Origin: Pararhizobium sp.
GTDB taxonomy: Bacteria; Pseudomonadota; Alphaproteobacteria; Rhizobiales; Rhizobiaceae
Assembly: GCA_017794825.1 (NCBI GenBank)
Contig: CP051237.1
Location: forward strand, 3,038,001-3,102,000
DNA length: 64,000 nucleotides
Reading direction: 5' to 3'
Shown here: piece after piece, positions 26,928 through 34,107 of the stretch
How positions within the stretch are numbered: position 1 is the first letter of the stretch
Layout: the number at the start of each line of letters is the position of its first letter
The notes under the pieces: model-generated
What the model was told of the DNA's origin: nothing
The model's database searches: none
What the model saw: the letters and a program-made list of their open reading frames with translations, nothing else
Position numbers and translations under genes: made by a program

Positions 26928-27647
26928 GTGTCGCCGTCACTGATCCAGATTTTGCGAATGAAAACCGCCGCCAAATCTCCACGCCGACGACTCGTACGGG
27001 AAGAGCTTCTGACGAAAGCGGCTGAAGTATTTGAAAAGCAGGGATTTGCGCAAACTCGTATAGAGGACATTGCCAGCGCGCTCGATTTGAAACGTTCGGC
27101 GCTCTACTACTACTTCAGGACGAAGAACGACGTACTGAGAGCTCTGGTCGAGGATTTCTGCGAGGTCAAGGCGCAGGAACATGAAGACAGCATAAAGGGT
27201 GACGAGCGCACTGCCAGCGACAAGCTCAGGACGCTTTTAACCATCTCCATACGAACACGCACCGAAGGCGGCTCAAGGGTGCGCGCGCTAGACAATGTCT
27301 GGACGGAAATGCCCGAAGACATCAGGCAGCTCTTCGACGACGCACGTCGCAGGATCCTGGCGCTGCACATAAAGGTCATTCGCGAGGGAATGGATTCGGG
27401 CGAATTTCGCCAGGTCGATCCGCGGTTGGCGGCCCTCGCAGTACTGGGTATCGTCAACTGGACGTCGTGGTGGTATTCGCCGAACGGTCGCGACAGTATC
27501 GAGGCTCTGCAGGATCAGCTCGTGAGCGTCGCCCTCAACGGATTGTTGCAGACCGGGGACGTCCCTTCGCCCGCACGCACGCAAAACGAAATCATGCAAT
27601 CGATGCAAAGGGATCTGGACGCGCTCAAGAGCATATCCCAGAGCTGA
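26928..27647 (+). CDS. TetR/AcrR-family transcriptional regulator
   Basis: A 239-residue regulator with an N-terminal TetR DNA-binding domain (REELLTKAAEVFEKQGFAQTRIEDIASALDLKRSALYYYFRTKNDVLRALVEDF, shown here only to mark the helix-turn-helix) and an all-helical C-terminal ligand domain. GTG 26928 or ATG 26958 could be the start; neither has a strong Shine-Dalgarno. It lies 81 bp after the small unknown in the same direction. A CoA-thioester or aromatic acid ligand would fit the gene context, and the palindrome at 24538-24551 is a candidate target. Confidence 0.9.
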   Translation: MSPSLIQILRMKTAAKSPRRRLVREELLTKAAEVFEKQGFAQTRIEDIASALDLKRSALYYYFRTKNDVLRALVEDFCEVKAQEHEDSIKGDERTASDKLRTLLTISIRTRTEGGSRVRALDNVWTEMPEDIRQLFDDARRRILALHIKVIREGMDSGEFRQVDPRLAALAVLGIVNWTSWWYSPNGRDSIEALQDQLVSVALNGLLQTGDVPSPARTQNEIMQSMQRDLDALKSISQS

Positions 27648-27688
27648 CTTTCCGAATTCTGCAGGGAATTTTGCAACGCTGTCAGCCA

Positions 27689-28159
27689 TCAGGTCGACAA
27701 TGTGTCACTGTCGGAAATGTCCTCCAGGCTTTCGAATATGCGAACGAGCGAGTCACGGAGCTGCTGGACTTCCTCCTCCTCAAGGCTGGCGACCAGTGCG
27801 CGTTCGTGACGTGCGGAGATTTCCATACATTGCGACGCCAGTTCCTGACCGGCTGGCGTCAGCCGGACTTTGACAATCCTGTTGTCATGCCGCTGCCTGT
27901 GCTTCGTTACCAGCTTGTCGCGGGTCATTCTCTTGAGCATGTGCGACAAACTCGGCTGATCGATCGACGTGCCCCGGGACAGATCGCCGACGGTCACCGC
28001 TCCGTAACGACCCAGATAAACCAGGACACGTACCCCGAACAGATTCAGTCCAAACTCGCGATACCGGGCCGCCGAAGCCGAGGAGAACTTCGCGGCGATC
28101 TGGTAAATGAGAAACTGGATGGAAAGATAATCCTGCACGTTCTGGCTCCTGAGGTCCAA
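27689..28159 (-). CDS. MarR-family transcriptional regulator
   Basis: A 156-residue winged-helix regulator. The recognition region VGDLSRGTSIDQPSLSHMLKRM is followed by the wing RQRHDNRIVKVRLTPAGQ, typical of MarR proteins that respond to phenolic ligands. It is convergent with the tetR gene and divergent from the O-demethylase unit. An operator-like sequence (28249-28276) lies about 90 bp upstream of its start, and a near-copy precedes the next transcription unit. Autoregulation plus control of the O-demethylase and monooxygenase genes is therefore likely. Confidence 0.92.
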   Translation of the reverse strand: MDLRSQNVQDYLSIQFLIYQIAAKFSSASAARYREFGLNLFGVRVLVYLGRYGAVTVGDLSRGTSIDQPSLSHMLKRMTRDKLVTKHRQRHDNRIVKVRLTPAGQELASQCMEISARHERALVASLEEEEVQQLRDSLVRIFESLEDISDSDTLST

Positions 28160-28248
28160 GCTGCGTCACAGCTCACCGGGTTAAAACTATCACTGCTTTA
28201 AGGTCTCGATTGCAACCTAAGAGACGAATTCTCCAGTATTTTTAAGAA

Positions 28249-28276
28249 TATGAATTGACAATATATGAATCAACAT
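28249..28276 (+). promoter_or_regulatory. Operator/promoter module 1
   Basis: A 28-base segment with a consensus -35 hexamer TTGACA at 28255-28260 and two ATATGAAT direct repeats (28248-28255, 28263-28270). It matches module 2 (30170-30197) at 23 of 28 positions without gaps. It lies between the divergent marR gene and the O-demethylase unit, the usual place for a MarR operator. The -10 region is poor. Confidence 0.6.
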
Positions 28277-28341
28277 GTTTTCTGCTTTCAGTTAATTTGA
28301 CGTTGCGATGTATCATGCAGCCTCAAGCTCGGGAGGAGGTT

Positions 28342-28521
28342 ATGTCGATCGCCATCGACAGAAAAATAGCGGGAAACTCTCTCATTCTGGCAATCGTTTT
28401 CATACGACAAGCTATGTGCCGGTCTATCTCGGCTGGCGGCAAGCCGGCTTTTCGTTTGCGTATCAATCGGCCGGTATGCGCGATTGTGAACCATGAACAG
28501 AGCGTCTACGCCGCCTCCTGA
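28342..28521 (+). CDS. Small ORF (59 aa) with very strong ribosome-binding site
   Basis: ATG 28342 follows the near-perfect Shine-Dalgarno GGGAGGAGG and opens a 59-codon frame ending at TGA 28519-28521. The peptide starts MSIAIDRKIAGNSLILAIVF, has a short hydrophobic segment and two cysteines, and is not recognised. It is the first ORF downstream of operator module 1 and ends about 130 bp before the O-demethylase start. It may be a leader peptide, a small regulator or the decayed start of a lost gene. Confidence 0.35.
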   Translation: MSIAIDRKIAGNSLILAIVFIRQAMCRSISAGGKPAFRLRINRPVCAIVNHEQSVYAAS

Positions 28522-28650
28522 TCACAGGACACATGGAATTGTGCGGCCCTGTCGAGGCGCTGGCATATCCGCATGCCGAATCGAGGCGGTCTCGAAGCCA
28601 ATGGAATGCAAGTCTTGCGCCTGGCAGACTTTGAAACAAGGAGAAAGTAG

Positions 28651-30048
28651 ATGGAAAATCTGCAGCAGTTGATCGACTCGAAAAGCAATCTGGTCGACTT
28701 CTTTTACAACGACAACGTATCCCAGATACACAAGCAGATTAACAAGCTACTTTCCAAGTTCAATGCACCGGAATACACCAACTGGCGTGATGAGCAGCGC
28801 GCATGGCGCGAAAGCGCTATCCTATTCGACCAGTCGTATCACATGCCCGTTCTTTATGTTCGGGGACCGGATGCGCACAGAATGCTAAACTATCTTTCTC
28901 CGAATACTTTTGAAAATTTATCCACCGACAAGGGCAAGCAGTATATCGGATGCAACGCGCGGGGAGAGCATATCGGCGATTGTGTCCTGTATTACTATGG
29001 AGAAGAAAAAGGGTTCGAGCTGATCAGCGGCATGTATTTGCTAAACTGGATCCGGTTTCACGGCGAGTCGGGCGAGTACGATGTCGAAATGGAGTTCGAC
29101 CCTACCTCGCCGTTTCATCCGACCGGGAAGCGGACGAAATACCGGTTTCAGATCGAGGGGCCGAATGCCCGCGCGATCCTTGAGGATATCTGCGATGGCG
29201 GATGGCCGGAGCTCAAGTTTTTCAACATCAGAAACGTGAAGATTGCCGGATGCGACGTTCAAGTGCTTAGGCACGGCATGGCCGGTCATACCGGCGCCGA
29301 ACTGTCCGGTCCCTACGACGAACTCGAGAAAGTCAGGGATGCGATCGTCAAGGCTGGCAAGCGCCACGGATTGCAGCTTGGCGGCACCCGCGCCTATCAC
29401 AGCACGCCGCTGGAGAACGGGTGGATTTCATATCCTACTCCCGCCATCTACACCGGCGAGGATATCAGGGCTTTCCGGGAATGGTTGCCGGTGGATGGCT
29501 GGGAAGCCAGTCTGCAGATCGGCGGAAGTTACTATCGCCAGAATATCGAGGATTACTATTCTACGCCCTGGAGCCTTGGATATGGGCATCTCGTCAAGTT
29601 CGATCACGATTTCATCGGTCGCGAGGCTTTGGAAAAGTCGAAAAACGAGCCGAAACGTACCAAACGCAGCCTGGTGTGGAACACGGAAGACCTGATCAAG
29701 ATATACCGGTCGCAAATCAGCGACGGCCCGCGCTACAAGGCTATTGAAATGCCAATAGCCGCGTTCGGATTTCCGCAAACCGACGAAGTGACGTCATTGG
29801 ATGGCAAATTTGTCGGCATTTCCCAGCGTTGCGGATACAACACCAATGGCAGAGACGTGATCTCCCTTGTCTCTATCGACGAGGACCATGCGGAAATCGG
29901 CACCGAGGTCGAGTTGACCTGGGGCGAACTGAACGGCGGTTCGCGCAAACCGCACGTGGAACGTCACGAACAGACGACCATCCGCGCGACCGTTGCGCCC
30001 GCCCCCTGTTCGAAAGAGGCACAAGAGCGGCTGCGCGCTTCGATCTGA
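28651..30048 (+). CDS. ligM: Tetrahydrofolate-dependent aromatic O-demethylase, LigM/DesA-like (GcvT family)
   Basis: A 465-residue protein with the aminomethyltransferase (GcvT) fold plus its C-terminal barrel. The length and overall pattern (WRDEQRAWRESAILFDQSYHMPVLYVRGPDA near the N-terminus, YRFQIEGPNA in the middle and GRDVISLVSID near the end) match the LigM (vanillate) and DesA (syringate) group rather than glycine-cleavage T protein, which is about 370 residues. The enzyme moves the methyl group of a methoxyaromatic acid to tetrahydrofolate. AAGGAGAAAGTAG precedes ATG 28651. The exact substrate (vanillate, 3-O-methylgallate, syringate or another) is open, as is the label ligM. Confidence 0.8.
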   Translation: MENLQQLIDSKSNLVDFFYNDNVSQIHKQINKLLSKFNAPEYTNWRDEQRAWRESAILFDQSYHMPVLYVRGPDAHRMLNYLSPNTFENLSTDKGKQYIGCNARGEHIGDCVLYYYGEEKGFELISGMYLLNWIRFHGESGEYDVEMEFDPTSPFHPTGKRTKYRFQIEGPNARAILEDICDGGWPELKFFNIRNVKIAGCDVQVLRHGMAGHTGAELSGPYDELEKVRDAIVKAGKRHGLQLGGTRAYHSTPLENGWISYPTPAIYTGEDIRAFREWLPVDGWEASLQIGGSYYRQNIEDYYSTPWSLGYGHLVKFDHDFIGREALEKSKNEPKRTKRSLVWNTEDLIKIYRSQISDGPRYKAIEMPIAAFGFPQTDEVTSLDGKFVGISQRCGYNTNGRDVISLVSIDEDHAEIGTEVELTWGELNGGSRKPHVERHEQTTIRATVAPAPCSKEAQERLRASI

Positions 30049-30169
30049 AATTGCAACGCTCGGAACATGGGGCTCGGACCTGACTGAAGGTCAGTCCCCG
30101 GGTTCGGGCTTCGTGGGTGCAGCCAAATATCTTTATCTAACAGGCTATTTTCATGTTTGTATTCTGAAA

Positions 30170-30197
30170 TATGAATTGACAAAATATGGAATTACAT
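30170..30197 (+). promoter_or_regulatory. Operator/promoter module 2
   Basis: A near-copy of module 1 (23 of 28 bases identical), with TTGACA at 30176-30181, an upstream ATATGAAT (30169-30176) and a variant second repeat. TATTTT at 30199-30204 is a reasonable -10 with 17-bp spacing. It precedes the unit that holds the FAD monooxygenase gene, so the same MarR protein may control both. Confidence 0.6.
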
Positions 30198-30263
30198 ATA
30201 TTTTGTCGAAAACACTGAATGGCGCCGTTTTATGGACGCCTGATCGTTTGAGGGAGGAAATAG

Positions 30264-30395
30264 ATGGCATCGAGATTCACCGGTATTCCGGTCTGCAAGT
30301 CGGGCAATTCTTGTCGCTGCAGCTGCGCCGACGCGAAGGAAGCGAGCCGCTCTGCTGTGTCTCCAGCCCGGGCGGCCACCCTGTCGACTGCCTGA
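30264..30395 (+). CDS. Small cysteine-rich ORF (43 aa) with strong ribosome-binding site
   Basis: ATG 30264 follows GAGGGAGGAAA with good spacing; the frame of 43 codons ends at TGA 30393-30395. The peptide has a C-x5-C-x-C-x-C cluster (residues 11, 17, 19, 21) and an alanine/serine-rich tail. It is the first ORF after operator module 2, at the same distance as the small ORF after module 1. It may be a leader, a metal-binding or modified peptide, or a gene remnant. Nothing homologous comes to mind. Confidence 0.35.
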   Translation: MASRFTGIPVCKSGNSCRCSCADAKEASRSAVSPARAATLSTA

Positions 30396-30516
30396 GGTCG
30401 GTCACTGCCGGATTGTGACGCCGATGTTTGGAAATTCACGAGTTTGATCTTCCCGCGCAACAAGCGGTCCGCCCGGCAAATCGGTGGGCCCTACAAGGAA
30501 TTAGGGAGAACGAGGG

Positions 30517-31764
30517 ATGAAAGTATTGATTGCCGGGGGTGGCATCGGCGGCCTCACTCTGGCTCTTTCGATTCATCACCACGATCCGGATATCCAGGTC
30601 GAGATTTTCGACGCCGTATCCGAATTCAAGCCTTTGGGTCTTGGCATCAACCTGATGCCGCACGCAGTCCGCGTGCTGTGCGATCTCGAATTGCGTGCCG
30701 ATCTCTCCTCAGTCGCCGTGGAGGCAAGGGAGTTTGCCTTTTTCACGCATCGCGGACAGCTCGTTTATCGCGAGCCTTGCGGTATCTTTGCCGGCTACGA
30801 TTATCCCCATTTCTCGATCCATCGTGGAGACTTGCATCAGATTCTTTATTCGGCAGTGCTCGACAGAATAGGCGCCGATCATGTCCATACCGACCACCGG
30901 CTTGTCGACTTCGTTCAGGACGAAAACGGCGTCACCGCCAATTTTGTCGATCAGAACGATGCCGCGCGCGGTTCGTATTCCGGGGATGTTCTGATCGGTT
31001 GTGACGGTCTTCATTCGGTCGTGCGGAAGTCCTTCTATCCGGACGAAGGTGCACCAGTATTCCACGGAATCAACATGTGGCGCGGCGTCACGCGGATGAA
31101 GCCGTTCCTGACCGGCGCGAGCGCGACCCGGATCGGCGCTCTCTACAGAACCGGCAAGCTGGCGGTCTATCCGATAAGGGACGAAATTGATGACGAAGGA
31201 AATCAACTCGTCAACTGGGTGGCCGAGGTCGTCACCGACGAGCAGTCACCGTGTGACTGGAGCGCCGAGGGCGAGCTCGACGATTTCTATCCTATATTCA
31301 AGGACTGGAAATTCGACTGGCTGGATTGTGCCGCGATGATCCGCAACAAAGATATGGTTCTCTCCTATCCCATGGCGGACCGTGACCCGGTAGATCGCTG
31401 GACCTTCGGCCGTGCAACTCTTCTCGGTGACGCCGCTCATCCGATGTATCCGCGCGGCGGCAACGGTGCAGCGCAGGCAATCATAGATGCGAAAACGCTT
31501 GCCCGGTTGCTCGCCGGTTCCACCGATCCGGTGGCGGCGTTGCACTCGTATCAGGATGCACGGTTGAAGGTCACCAGCGAAATCGTTCTCAAAAACCGCT
31601 CTGCTCCGCCGGATTCGATTATCGAACTGGTTGAAGAGCGCACCGGAGGCGAAGCCTTCGATAAACTGGAAGATGTAATATCGATCGAGGAGATCACGAC
31701 CATTCATCAAGGCTATCAAAAAGTAGCCGGTTTCGACAAGGAATCCGTCGCTGAGGATATTTAG
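30517..31764 (+). CDS. FAD-dependent aromatic monooxygenase (salicylate hydroxylase-like)
   Basis: A 415-residue class A flavoprotein monooxygenase. The Rossmann motif is GGGIGG (residues 7-12), the DG motif is in LIGCDGLHSVVRK (about 160) and the FAD-ribose GD motif is in LLGDAAHPMYPRGGNGAAQAI (about 300). This is the salicylate / 6-hydroxynicotinate / 3-hydroxybenzoate hydroxylase architecture, which uses NAD(P)H and O2 to hydroxylate an aromatic acid, often with decarboxylation. AGGGAG lies upstream of ATG 30517. The gene follows operator module 2 and precedes the hyuAB pair, so ring hydroxylation after O-demethylation is a reasonable place for it. The substrate is unknown. Confidence 0.88.
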   Translation: MKVLIAGGGIGGLTLALSIHHHDPDIQVEIFDAVSEFKPLGLGINLMPHAVRVLCDLELRADLSSVAVEAREFAFFTHRGQLVYREPCGIFAGYDYPHFSIHRGDLHQILYSAVLDRIGADHVHTDHRLVDFVQDENGVTANFVDQNDAARGSYSGDVLIGCDGLHSVVRKSFYPDEGAPVFHGINMWRGVTRMKPFLTGASATRIGALYRTGKLAVYPIRDEIDDEGNQLVNWVAEVVTDEQSPCDWSAEGELDDFYPIFKDWKFDWLDCAAMIRNKDMVLSYPMADRDPVDRWTFGRATLLGDAAHPMYPRGGNGAAQAIIDAKTLARLLAGSTDPVAALHSYQDARLKVTSEIVLKNRSAPPDSIIELVEERTGGEAFDKLEDVISIEEITTIHQGYQKVAGFDKESVAEDI

Positions 31765-31860
31765 GCGTGCATACTGATCGCGCAGCGCCCGGCGAGTTCC
31801 GAGGATGCGCGGCGAGCGAAGTGCCGCAGATCCCCGGTGAAATGATCAAGGAATAAACCA

Positions 31861-34107
31861 ATGTCCCAAGGCACCGTGAAAATGACCAGCACCAGCGACG
31901 GCGCCATCGCAGGCGACACCTACATCGTGTCGACGGATTCCGGCGGAACGTTCGTCGATGCCGTCATACTGGATGGAGCCGGAAATCTGATGATAGGCAA
32001 GGCGCCGACGACCCCCGACGATCCGCCGATCGGAATCCTCTCTGCCGTTGGCGCTGCTGCTGAGCGGGCCGGGCTCGACCTGAACACCGTCCTGAAACGC
32101 TGCGCCATGTTTCTGAACGGAACAACAGTCACGACGAATGCCATGATCGAGCGAACAGGCGCGCGCACCGGTTTGATCACGACACACGGTTTCGAAGACA
32201 CGCTGATCATCGGTCGTGTCCGTTCGCGGTGGGTCGGCCTCGACGAGACCGCGCTCGCCGATTTCAAGAACGTCGAGCGACCGGCTCCGGTCGTGCCAAG
32301 AAGCCTCGTCCGTGGAGTCTCGGAGCGCATCGACTGTTTTGGCGAGGTCATCGTGCCACTCGATCTCGGCGAAGCGGAAAATGCAGTCGATGAGCTGGTT
32401 AGCCAGGGCATCGAATCGCTCGCCATCTGCCTGTTGTGGTCTTTCGTGAATGCCGAGCACGAATCCGCGATAGCCGCACTGGCGCGGCGCAAATATCCGG
32501 ATCTCTACGTCGTATCGTCCGGCGACCTCGTCCAGTCCATGGGCGAATACGAACGCGCCAACACGGCTGCGGTCGACGCTTATCTCGGGCCGACACTGAG
32601 CCGGTATCTTTCACGGATCGGCAGCTCCCTGAACGATGCGGGCTACGAAGGCGAACTGCTGGTGATGCAGTCTATAGGCGGCCTTGCTCCGGCGTCGGGG
32701 CTCTTGCAGGCGGCGGTGACCACGCTTCAGTCGGGCCCCTCGGGCGGCATTGTCGCGGCGCAGAAACTGGGTGAGCAGATCGCAGAGCCGAATGTTATTA
32801 CCGCCGACATGGGCGGCACGACGCTCGATGTGGGCATTGTCGTCGACGGCCGTCCACAGACCGCCAAGACCAGCGTGATGGCACGCAATCTGCTGCTCGT
32901 TCCGGCAGTCGAGGCGATCTCGATCGGAGCGGGCGGCGGCAGCATCGCCTGGCTCGATTCGGCCAGTGCACTGCACGTGGGACCGCAAAGCCAGGGATCG
33001 CGGCCCGGGCCTGCCTGCTATGGTAGGGGCGGGACCCTGCCGACGGTTACCGACGCCGACGTGGTTCTGGGATATATCAATCCGGACCGTTTCCTCGGCG
33101 GGGGCATGGAGTTGCATGCCGATCTCGCCCGCGAGACGATCCGGACCCATATTGCCGATCCGATGGGGCTTTCGGTCGAAGAGGCGGCGCAGGCCATCTA
33201 CGACATCGTCAATGCTCACATGGCCGATCTGGTGCGAAGCGTCACAGTCGGGCGAGGGTTCGATCCCCGCGATTTCGCCATTGTCGCGTTCGGAGGCTGC
33301 GGACCGACCCATTGCACCGGGTTCGGCCCGGACTGCCAGCCCCGTCGCATCATCGTGCCTCCGGCGGCTCCGGTATTCTCCGCCCTCGGTATTTCACAGT
33401 CCGACATCAAGCATTTCAACACCAGGACGTTTGTGCGCCCGGTCGGCAAGGACGAGACTTCCCGGACCGAGCTTCTTAGCGAAGTCGACACTCATTTCGA
33501 CGAGCTGGTGGCACTGACGACGTCCCAGTTCGAACAGGAAGGCATACCGCCGGAGCGTCGTCATTTCGTACGCGCCGTCGATATCCGGTACCGGAAGCAG
33601 GTGCACGAACTGACTATTCCTGTTGCAACCTCGGGCGGCATGGACTCGACCGTTCTAGCCCGGCTGCTTGATGATTTCGTTGGCGCCTACGAACGCATCT
33701 ACGGGGCCGGCGCCAGCATCGCGGCGGCGGACATCGAATTCGCCAACCTGCGTGTCGAGGGTGTTGCGAAAGTCCCGCGTATTCTTGAGACGCCAAAGTC
33801 CGACCAGCAGCCCGCTTCGCCGATGGCGGCGCATCTGGGAAAACGCAAGGTGTGGTGGAGGCACCTCGGCGGGTTCCGCGACACAGACGCATTCCAGCTC
33901 GAAAAGCTCGCCTGCGGCAATCGGATCGAAGGCCCGGCCATAATCGAATCCTACGGCACGAGCATCCCGCTGCACCCGGGACAGAGCGCTCAAGTGGACG
34001 AGTGGCTCAATCTGGTTATCGAAGGCACACCGGCGGATCCCCGCAGGGCAACCGGAGCCCTTACGGCAGAGCCCTCGAAAGACGAAAAGATGAGGGTGGA
34101 AGCATGA
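31861..34107 (+). CDS. hyuA: Hydantoinase/oxoprolinase A subunit; carboxylase beta-subunit-like
   Basis: A 748-residue protein of the HyuA / acetone carboxylase beta family. The ASKHA-type start is TDSGGTFVDAVI (about 22-33), with GTTVTTNAMIERTG near 83-96, the ADMGGTTLDVGIVVDG phosphate-binding segment near 317-332, and GAGGGSIAWLDSASALHVGPQSQG-type sequence after it. These proteins use ATP to activate a substrate or bicarbonate. ATG 31861 lies 96 bp after the monooxygenase gene. The stop overlaps the hyuB start (ATGA, 34104-34107). The gamma-like tail on HyuB points to an ATP-dependent carboxylase rather than a hydantoinase. Confidence 0.88.
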   Translation: MSQGTVKMTSTSDGAIAGDTYIVSTDSGGTFVDAVILDGAGNLMIGKAPTTPDDPPIGILSAVGAAAERAGLDLNTVLKRCAMFLNGTTVTTNAMIERTGARTGLITTHGFEDTLIIGRVRSRWVGLDETALADFKNVERPAPVVPRSLVRGVSERIDCFGEVIVPLDLGEAENAVDELVSQGIESLAICLLWSFVNAEHESAIAALARRKYPDLYVVSSGDLVQSMGEYERANTAAVDAYLGPTLSRYLSRIGSSLNDAGYEGELLVMQSIGGLAPASGLLQAAVTTLQSGPSGGIVAAQKLGEQIAEPNVITADMGGTTLDVGIVVDGRPQTAKTSVMARNLLLVPAVEAISIGAGGGSIAWLDSASALHVGPQSQGSRPGPACYGRGGTLPTVTDADVVLGYINPDRFLGGGMELHADLARETIRTHIADPMGLSVEEAAQAIYDIVNAHMADLVRSVTVGRGFDPRDFAIVAFGGCGPTHCTGFGPDCQPRRIIVPPAAPVFSALGISQSDIKHFNTRTFVRPVGKDETSRTELLSEVDTHFDELVALTTSQFEQEGIPPERRHFVRAVDIRYRKQVHELTIPVATSGGMDSTVLARLLDDFVGAYERIYGAGASIAAADIEFANLRVEGVAKVPRILETPKSDQQPASPMAAHLGKRKVWWRHLGGFRDTDAFQLEKLACGNRIEGPAIIESYGTSIPLHPGQSAQVDEWLNLVIEGTPADPRRATGALTAEPSKDEKMRVEA

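Noticed and set aside
30070..30100. Hairpin after the O-demethylase gene as a terminator
   Set aside because: CTGAC/GTCAG pairing is short and imperfect at the ends and no T run follows.
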